Below, in pieces: positions 1 to 4,754 of a stretch of 6,347 nucleotides of DNA. Below the pieces are notes generated by a model. That model did no database searches and had not been told where the DNA came from. It saw only the letters and a list, made by a program, of their open reading frames with translations. The translations under genes were made by a program, and so were the position numbers. How positions within the stretch are numbered: position 1 is the stretch's first letter; every line of letters starts with the position of its first letter. The stretch is from an uncultured Lachnospiraceae bacterium (GTDB taxonomy: Bacteria; Bacillota_A; Clostridia; Lachnospirales; Lachnospiraceae): NCBI GenBank assembly GCA_946613735.1, contig CAMOFS010000101.1, forward strand, positions 1-6,347, given 5' to 3'.

Positions 1-83
1 ATGAGGGCGAAACAGGAATCGAGAAGGCACGTGGCATTATTTCCGATATAGTAGCTAAGTACCCTCTGAGTGGTAAGTTCTAG
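1..83 (+). CDS. 3' end of upstream gene, possibly serine hydroxymethyltransferase
   Basis: Only the last 26 codons are present, read in the frame whose first full codon is at base 3 and ending in TAG at 81-83. The end of the peptide reads ARGIISDIVAKYPLSGKF. A C-terminal helix followed by 'KYPL' or 'KFPL' and a very short tail is typical of serine hydroxymethyltransferase (GlyA), which interconverts serine and glycine using tetrahydrofolate. That would fit a serine-related gene next to serS. The fragment is too short for a firm call and the extra SGKF tail is not standard, so another protein is quite possible. The other two forward frames are closed by stops within this stretch. The stop lies 9 bases before the serS start and overlaps its ribosome binding site, so the two genes are probably co-transcribed. 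Confidence 0.45.
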   Translation, partial: EGETGIEKARGIISDIVAKYPLSGKF

Positions 84-92
84 GAGTGTAGT

Positions 93-1379
93 ATGATCGA
101 CATAAAATTTTTAAGAGAAAACCCCGACGCAGTCAGGGAGAACATTAAGAAAAAATTCCAGGATAAAAAGCTTCCTCTCGTAGACGAAGTCATCGAGCTG
201 GACAAAGAGGTTCGTGCCGTTCAGCAGGAGGGCGACGATCTGAGAAATCAGAAAAATGTCCTTTCCAAGCAGATCGGCGGCCTGATGAAGGAAGGCAAAA
301 AGGACGAGGCCGAAAAGGTTAAGGCTGAGGTTGCAAAAAATGCAGAGCGCTTAGCGGAGCTCGAGGCCAAGCAGACAGAGCTTGCCGAGGAGATCAAAAA
401 GAGGATGATGGTCATCCCCAATATAATTGATCCTTCCGTTCCCATCGGTGAGGATGACAGCAAGAATGTGGAGCTGGAAAAGTTCGGTGAGCCTGTGGTT
501 CCCGACTTTGAGATTCCTTATCATACAGAGATCATGGATCGCTTCAACGGCATCGATCTTGATGCTGCAGGCAAGGTTGCCGGTAACGGCTTTTACTATC
601 TCATGGGTGACATCGCAAGACTTCACAGCTCTGTTATCGCCTATGCCCGTGACTTTATGATCGGCAGGGGCTTTACCTACTGTGTACCTCCCTTCATGAT
701 CCGTTCCAATGTGGTGACGGGCGTCATGAGCTTCGAGGAGATGGATGCCATGATGTACAAGATCGAGGGCGAGGATCTCTACCTCATCGGTACCTCTGAG
801 CACTCCATGATCGGTAAGTTTATAGATACCATAAATGATGAGGAGGCACTTCCTTACACACTGACCAGTTATTCACCCTGCTTCAGAAAGGAAAAGGGTG
901 CGCATGGTATAGAGGAGCGCGGAGTTTACCGCATCCATCAGTTTGAAAAGCAGGAGATGATCGTGGTATGTAAGCCTGAGGAGTCACCCATGTGGTATGA
1001 CAAGCTCTGGCAGAACACAGTGGATCTCTTCAGGAGCCTTGATATCCCGGTACGTACCCTTGAGTGCTGCTCCGGTGATCTGGCTGATCTCAAGGTCAAG
1101 TCCTGTGATGTAGAGGCCTGGAGCCCCCGCCAGAAGAAGTACTTTGAGGTGGGCAGCTGCTCCAATCTGGGTGATGCCCAGGCAAGAAGACTCGGCATCA
1201 GAGTTCGCAGCGGCAAGGACAAGTACTTTGCCCACACCTTAAACAACACAGTGGTAGCTCCGCCCCGTATGCTCATCGCATTTTTGGAGAATAATCTCCA
1301 GGCTGACGGCAGCGTGAAGATACCTGAGGTCCTCAGACCTTATATGGGAGGTACGGAGGTGCTGGTACCCCAAAAATAA
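93..1379 (+). CDS. serS: Seryl-tRNA synthetase (serine--tRNA ligase), archaeal-like variant
   Basis: This cytoplasmic class II synthetase charges tRNA-Ser (and tRNA-Sec where present) with serine using ATP. At 428 aa it has normal family length. Residues 1-110 form the N-terminal domain, starting MIDIKFLRENPDAVREN and continuing as a charged heptad-like coiled coil (about 30-105) that grips the long variable arm of tRNA-Ser. The catalytic domain follows, with TSEH at 234-237, where E. coli/Bacillus enzymes have TAE. Motif 2 runs from CFRKEKGAHG (263-272) to RIHQFEKQEM (280-289), then DVEAWSPRQKKYFEVGSCSN (339-358). Motif 3 is near 385-400 with its conserved Arg392. The TSEH, GAHG and FAHTLNNT signatures recall archaeal-type SerRS more than the common bacterial form. 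The start is supported by TAGGAG (81-86), 6 bases upstream, and by the conserved N-terminus. The reading frame is intact, with no missing catalytic motif. Confidence 0.96.
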   Translation: MIDIKFLRENPDAVRENIKKKFQDKKLPLVDEVIELDKEVRAVQQEGDDLRNQKNVLSKQIGGLMKEGKKDEAEKVKAEVAKNAERLAELEAKQTELAEEIKKRMMVIPNIIDPSVPIGEDDSKNVELEKFGEPVVPDFEIPYHTEIMDRFNGIDLDAAGKVAGNGFYYLMGDIARLHSSVIAYARDFMIGRGFTYCVPPFMIRSNVVTGVMSFEEMDAMMYKIEGEDLYLIGTSEHSMIGKFIDTINDEEALPYTLTSYSPCFRKEKGAHGIEERGVYRIHQFEKQEMIVVCKPEESPMWYDKLWQNTVDLFRSLDIPVRTLECCSGDLADLKVKSCDVEAWSPRQKKYFEVGSCSNLGDAQARRLGIRVRSGKDKYFAHTLNNTVVAPPRMLIAFLENNLQADGSVKIPEVLRPYMGGTEVLVPQK

Positions 1380-1383
1380 CAGT

Positions 1384-1456
1384 ACTGTTCTCGATCATAT
1401 GGCCACCGCAACCAGGAAAAACGGATTGCCGCGTGGACACATGATCCTCGAACGGT
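1384..1456 (+). other. Long imperfect hairpin downstream of serS
   Basis: The RNA from this stretch can fold into one long stem. ACTGTTC (1384-1390) pairs with GAACGGT (1450-1456) with one wobble. GATCAT (1393-1398) pairs with ATGATC (1441-1446). CCAC (1403-1406) pairs with GTGG (1433-1436). GCAACC (1408-1413) pairs with the GG and TTGC of 1423-1429 around one bulged A. The loop is a 9-base A-rich sequence (1414-1422). Small internal loops separate the helices. It lies between the serS stop and the terminator and does not match any riboswitch or T-box consensus I know. It may be a 3'-UTR structure, a small RNA, or a relic of a repeat. Pairing was worked out by eye; no energy was computed. Confidence 0.55.
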
Positions 1457-1460
1457 TTAG

Positions 1461-1496
1461 GGAGACAGGGATATCCCCCGTCTCCTTGTTTTTTAT
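1461..1496 (+). terminator. Rho-independent terminator after serS
   Basis: GGAGAC (1461-1466) pairs with GTCTCC (1480-1485), and GGG (1468-1470) pairs with CCC inside it around an ATAT loop, with a small A/CC internal loop. TTGTTTTTTATTATT follows directly. This is a standard intrinsic terminator and should end the transcript that carries serS. Confidence 0.85.
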
Positions 1497-1514
1497 TATT
1501 AAAAATGATAAAAT
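1486..1514 (+). promoter_or_regulatory. Probable sigma-A promoter for the permease gene
   Basis: TTGTTT (1486-1491) is separated by 17 bases from TAAAAT (1509-1514), which is preceded by TGA and so gives an extended -10 (TGnTAAAAT). Transcription would start near 1521 and leave a 5' leader of about 35 bases before the permease ATG. The -35 element lies in the T-tract of the serS terminator, so the two signals share bases. Spacing and -10 are good; the A/T-rich background means a chance match is possible. Confidence 0.55.
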
Positions 1515-1556
1515 ACCAATATCTATGTGTAATCCTATTAAGGGGGAGAATAAAAA

Positions 1557-2891
1557 ATGGAACTTAAGTTTAGACCCGGTCAGACCATACGTATAGGCTT
1601 TGCATTTTTTTCAATATGCGCCTTCTGGCAGATGTACAACAACATCGTGCCCCTGATTTTGACCAATACCTTTCACATGAATGAGACACTTTCCGGTGCT
1701 ATCATGGCTGCGGATAATGTACTGGGGCTTTTCATGCTGCCCTTCTTCGGAGCCCTTTCCGATAAGTGCAAGAGCAATCTGGGACGTCGAAAGCCCTTCA
1801 TCATGTTTGGTACCATAGCGGCAGTGTTACTTATGGTCATGATCCCCATGATAGACAATGCATATTTCGAGAATCCCGCCATGGGTAAGCAGGCGCTTTT
1901 CATCGGAGTGCTGGGAGCGCTTTTGGTTGCCATGGGTACATATAGGAGCCCGGCCGTGGCTCTTATGCCGGATCTTACTCCCAAGCCCTACCGCTCACAG
2001 GGTAACGCCATCATCAATCTCATGGGAGCCCTGGGTGGTATTGTTTACCTGGCTATCGCGGCAGTTTTATATTCCAAGGCCAAGACAGACGGACTTGATC
2101 ATGTGGACTATGTGCCCATCTTTGCAATTGTGGCCGGTATCATGACACTGGCACTTATCATAGTGATGACCACGGTCAATGAGAAGAAGCTCATGGCAGA
2201 GATGGAGGAGTATGAGGCAGCCCATCCCGAGGAGAACCTTGCAGTGGATGACGGAAGCGGTAATGTTACCCTTCCTCCCGAGGTAAAGCGTTCCCTTATG
2301 TTTTTGCTTTTCTCCATCGCACTCTGGTTCATATCCTACAACGCTGTGGAGACATGGTTTACCACCTATGCCAGCAAGATGTGGAACATGGCATTGGGCG
2401 GAGCATCCAAGTGCCTGCTCATCGCCAACGGCGGAGCCATCCTTTCATATATACCCGTCGGCTTTGTGGCCGGCAAGATCGGACGTAAAAAGAGCATCCT
2501 TACGGGTGTGGTAGTCATGGCTTCCTGCTACATCGTGGGCCTGATATACACCCTTGGACACAGCGAGTTTGCTTCATGGCTCTACGTGATATTCGCACTT
2601 ATTGGCATGGCATGGGCGCTGATCAATGTCAATTCCCTTCCCATGGTTCTTGAGATGTGTAAGGGTTCTGACGTAGGTAAGTTTACCGGATATTACTACA
2701 CCTTTTCCATGACGGCACAGATCGTCACCCCCATCCTCTGTGGCTTCTTACTCCGTACGGTGGGCTACGGTGTATTCTTTGTATATGCTGCATTGTTTAT
2801 GATCTTAGCCTTCTGCACAATGATCTTTGTTAAGCACGGTGACAGCAAGGAAGGCAAGACCGGACTGGATGCATTTGATTTTGAGGACTGA
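1557..2891 (+). CDS. MFS permease of the GPH/SLC45 sugar-symporter type
   Basis: This is a 444 aa polytopic membrane transporter with about 12 hydrophobic segments in two halves, split by a charged cytoplasmic loop (about 207-245, rich in Glu). The first half carries the loop 2-3 signature GALSDKCKSNLGRRKPFI (65-82), and the second half an equivalent GKIGRKKSI (306-314). The stretch TYRSPAVALMPDLTP (128-142) followed by YRSQGNA (145-151) resembles the R-S-P-x-x-A-L-x-P-D pattern of sucrose/maltose:proton symporters (SLC45, plant SUT) and the wider glycoside-pentoside-hexuronide group. That points to cation-coupled uptake of a glycoside or similar solute, but the substrate is not determinable here. 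The start is set by AGGGGGAG (1541-1548), 8 bases upstream. It is the first gene after the serS terminator and is followed after 7 bases by a hydrolase gene, which suggests an operon. Confidence 0.88.
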   Translation: MELKFRPGQTIRIGFAFFSICAFWQMYNNIVPLILTNTFHMNETLSGAIMAADNVLGLFMLPFFGALSDKCKSNLGRRKPFIMFGTIAAVLLMVMIPMIDNAYFENPAMGKQALFIGVLGALLVAMGTYRSPAVALMPDLTPKPYRSQGNAIINLMGALGGIVYLAIAAVLYSKAKTDGLDHVDYVPIFAIVAGIMTLALIIVMTTVNEKKLMAEMEEYEAAHPEENLAVDDGSGNVTLPPEVKRSLMFLLFSIALWFISYNAVETWFTTYASKMWNMALGGASKCLLIANGGAILSYIPVGFVAGKIGRKKSILTGVVVMASCYIVGLIYTLGHSEFASWLYVIFALIGMAWALINVNSLPMVLEMCKGSDVGKFTGYYYTFSMTAQIVTPILCGFLLRTVGYGVFFVYAALFMILAFCTMIFVKHGDSKEGKTGLDAFDFED

Positions 2892-2898
2892 GAGTAGA

Positions 2899-3864
2899 AT
2901 GATCGATTTTTTCGGAGAAGATGATTATGCGAGTCGAATGAAGGAAGTGGTGCTGCCCTTTTTAGAGGAGCACGATGAGACCGGATATTTTGATGGGACA
3001 AAAGGACTCAGACTTCATTACCACGCTCTTATCAATCCCGACGAAAAGGCGGCAGTTATCATATCACACGGCTTCTGTGAATTTTTTCAGAAGTACCACG
3101 AGATGGTATACTATTACTACCAGAGTGGATATTCCGTTTTCTTCATAGAGCACAGGGGTCACGGGTATTCGTCCCGTGAGATAGACGACATGGACAAGGT
3201 TCACGTCAATGATTTCAATGATTACGTCGAGGATCTGAAGTGCTTTATGGATGAGGTGGTAAGCAAAAGGAGCACAAGCCACCGGTATCTTATGTACAGC
3301 CATTCCATGGGAGGCTGTATTGCAGCTCTTTTCATGGAGAGGTATCCGGACTATTTTTCGGCCGGAGTGCTAAGCTCTCCCATGATGCAGCTCAATTTCA
3401 GGGGCGTGAATCCCGTGATGGTCCGGCTGCTTTTGATATGGTCCGTTATCGCAAGGTGGGATAAGAGATTCCTTCCCACCCAGCATGAGTTTGACGGAGT
3501 CAATACCTATCCGAAATGTTCGGCGCTTTCCGAGGCAAGACACAATTACCTCTTTGAGTACAGGCTCCATGATGAGCACTACCATACCAACGGCGGCACA
3601 TACAAGTGGGCCAGGGAGAGCTTTAAGGGGATGAAGGCGGCTATCGCCGATGCCAAAAAGATAAGCTGTCCGGTGATACTTTTTCAGGCAGGGCAGGATA
3701 CCATGGTTGAGCCCGGTGGGCAGGAGGCATTTTTAAAAAACAATCCTGCCATAGAAAAAAAGGTCTATCCCGATTCCAAGCATGAGATATTCAATGCCTA
3801 TGATGCTGACAGGATGGATTACTACAACACCGTGATAGGCTTTTTCGAGAAATACGACGGATGA
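2899..3864 (+). CDS. Alpha/beta hydrolase, PldB-like lysophospholipase / monoacylglycerol lipase family
   Basis: This 321 aa soluble alpha/beta-hydrolase belongs to the Hydrolase_4 (serine aminopeptidase S33) group. It has the oxyanion-side strand and HG motif VIISHGFCE (53-61), then EHRGHGYS (84-91). The nucleophile elbow is YSHSMGG with Ser136. Asp267 (QAGQDTMV) and His295 (DSKHEIF) complete the triad. HVNDFNDYVEDL (102-113) and GGTYKWARES (232-241) closely resemble stretches I recall from E. coli lysophospholipase L2 (PldB), which supports cleavage of lysophospholipids or monoacylglycerols. No signal peptide is visible, so it probably acts in the cytoplasm or at the inner membrane face. 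An upstream in-frame ATG at 2827 would overlap the permease by 65 bases and add a basic, non-family N-terminus. The ATG at 2899 is preferred, with GAGGA (2883-2887) as a rather distant ribosome site. The exact substrate is uncertain; carboxylesterase or another acyl hydrolase remains possible. Confidence 0.85.
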   Translation: MIDFFGEDDYASRMKEVVLPFLEEHDETGYFDGTKGLRLHYHALINPDEKAAVIISHGFCEFFQKYHEMVYYYYQSGYSVFFIEHRGHGYSSREIDDMDKVHVNDFNDYVEDLKCFMDEVVSKRSTSHRYLMYSHSMGGCIAALFMERYPDYFSAGVLSSPMMQLNFRGVNPVMVRLLLIWSVIARWDKRFLPTQHEFDGVNTYPKCSALSEARHNYLFEYRLHDEHYHTNGGTYKWARESFKGMKAAIADAKKISCPVILFQAGQDTMVEPGGQEAFLKNNPAIEKKVYPDSKHEIFNAYDADRMDYYNTVIGFFEKYDG

Positions 3865-3910
3865 CTACACGCATAGCGTTGCAAATAAAAACGAAAAGGA
3901 AGTGTGAAAA

Positions 3911-4627
3911 ATGGATGAGAACAACAACTTAAACACCAACAATGATTTTGAACCTGTTAGTACTGATCCGGCAGATATCTTTGTGGACGAGAATAAGGGC
4001 GAAGAGTCTGATCCCATGGCGAGGGCAGAGGAAAAGCTTTCCGATCCTGCGCCCGAGTATCCCAAGGTGGATGATGTGGCAGAGGAGATCCCCCCTGAGG
4101 CAGGGCAGACAGCTCCCACCCCTGAGCAGATAGCACAGGAGCAGTACACTAACCCGGGCAGTGCCGGCAGCGCCAACAACGCAGGCCCCAATGTTGGGTG
4201 GCAGGACAGCCAGGGACATTATCAGAGTGCCTCATCCCAGGGCAATTCTTTCCAGGCACAGGCACCCAGGGAGGAGAGCAATACCCTTGGTATTCTTTCT
4301 CTTATATTTGGTATCCTGTCACTGGTATTTTTCTGCAGCTGCATTAATATATTTACAGGCATAGCAGCCATTATCTTCGGTATCATACAGCTTGTAAACA
4401 ACAAGCATACCGGCAGGGGCTTAGCCATAGCGGGTATCGTTACCGCAGCCATTTCCATAGTGGGCTTCTTTGTATTCTGGGGTGCCGTGGGAGGCGCTAT
4501 GTCCAGGAGCATGTCTGATATGGATATGGACGAGTTCTGGGATGAGTATAAAGATTTCCTGGATGATTACGGCATCGATATAGAGGAGTCGATACCGAAA
4601 ATGGGAGACTCGACAGAGCAGTTATAA
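3911..4627 (+). CDS. DUF4190-type membrane protein with acidic, disordered N-terminal tail
   Basis: This 238 aa protein is of unknown function. Residues 1-122 are hydrophilic, rich in Asp, Glu, Asn, Gln, Pro, Gly and Ser, with no signal peptide, and probably disordered. Residues 124-193 hold hydrophobic segments: LGILSLIFGILSLVFF, then an FCSC cysteine pair near 141-144, then IAAIIFGIIQL, the short basic turn NNKHTGRG (163-170), and LAIAGIVTAAISIVGFFVFWG. The 'GILSLIFGILSLV ... GRGLAIAGIV' pattern is characteristic of DUF4190. The C-terminal 40 residues are strongly acidic, with MDMDEFWDEYKDFLDDYGID at 204-223. The start is supported by AAGGA (3896-3900), 10 bases upstream. It lies 46 bases after the hydrolase with no terminator between, so it may be read from the same transcript. 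I do not know its function; a membrane-anchored scaffold or regulator would be a guess. Confidence 0.85.
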   Translation: MDENNNLNTNNDFEPVSTDPADIFVDENKGEESDPMARAEEKLSDPAPEYPKVDDVAEEIPPEAGQTAPTPEQIAQEQYTNPGSAGSANNAGPNVGWQDSQGHYQSASSQGNSFQAQAPREESNTLGILSLIFGILSLVFFCSCINIFTGIAAIIFGIIQLVNNKHTGRGLAIAGIVTAAISIVGFFVFWGAVGGAMSRSMSDMDMDEFWDEYKDFLDDYGIDIEESIPKMGDSTEQL

Positions 4628-4630
4628 AAA

Positions 4631-4716
4631 GATTCTTCGTCGCTACGCTCCTCAGAATGACAAAGGGGTAACGCTACCCTGGCACCAAACTGTCATCCTG
4701 AGCGAAGCGAAGGATC
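4631..4716. repeat. Palindromic intergenic repeat (two inverted units)
   Basis: The left unit (4631-4662, GATTCTTCG...TCAGAATGACA) is an imperfect inverted copy of the right unit (4691-4716, TGTCATCCTGAG...GAAGGATC). The left copy carries about six extra bases in its middle. Between them sits a small perfect hairpin, GGGTA ACGC TACCC (4666-4679). The right-hand unit belongs to a sequence family seen between genes in many unrelated bacterial genomes, and its translation gives the well-known spurious peptide 'RILRFAQDD'. It fills most of the gap before ileS. It could form a cruciform in DNA or a strong stem in RNA. No T-tract follows on the + strand, so it is not a standard + strand terminator; on the - strand a T-run does follow it. 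Confidence 0.8.
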
Positions 4717-4754
4717 CTTATTAATAAATTATGTAGGAAGGAACAAGAAAAACA

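Noticed and set aside
351..803. 150-codon open frame on - strand inside serS
   Set aside because: It is a shadow of serS codon bias with no ribosome site; the + strand frame is a clear conserved synthetase.
1401..1436. T-box-like string (GGCCACCGC ... GCCGCGTGG)
   Set aside because: It only loosely resembles the TGGNACCGCG core, has an extra base, and its bases pair within the local hairpin. No specifier stem or anti-terminator is visible, and the downstream gene is not a synthetase.
1399..1596. 65-codon open frame on + strand after serS
   Set aside because: It runs through the long hairpin, the terminator and the promoter and then into the permease in another frame. It has no ribosome site and no family resemblance.
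2827..2898. Longer N-terminus for the hydrolase from ATG 2827
   Set aside because: It would overlap the permease coding region by 65 bases, its added residues have no family match, and ATG 2899 gives a normal operon spacing and a sensible N-terminus.
3869..3879. Short inverted repeat ACGC-ATA-GCGT between the hydrolase and DUF4190 genes
   Set aside because: A four-base stem with a three-base loop and no T-tract is expected by chance and does not support an operator or terminator.
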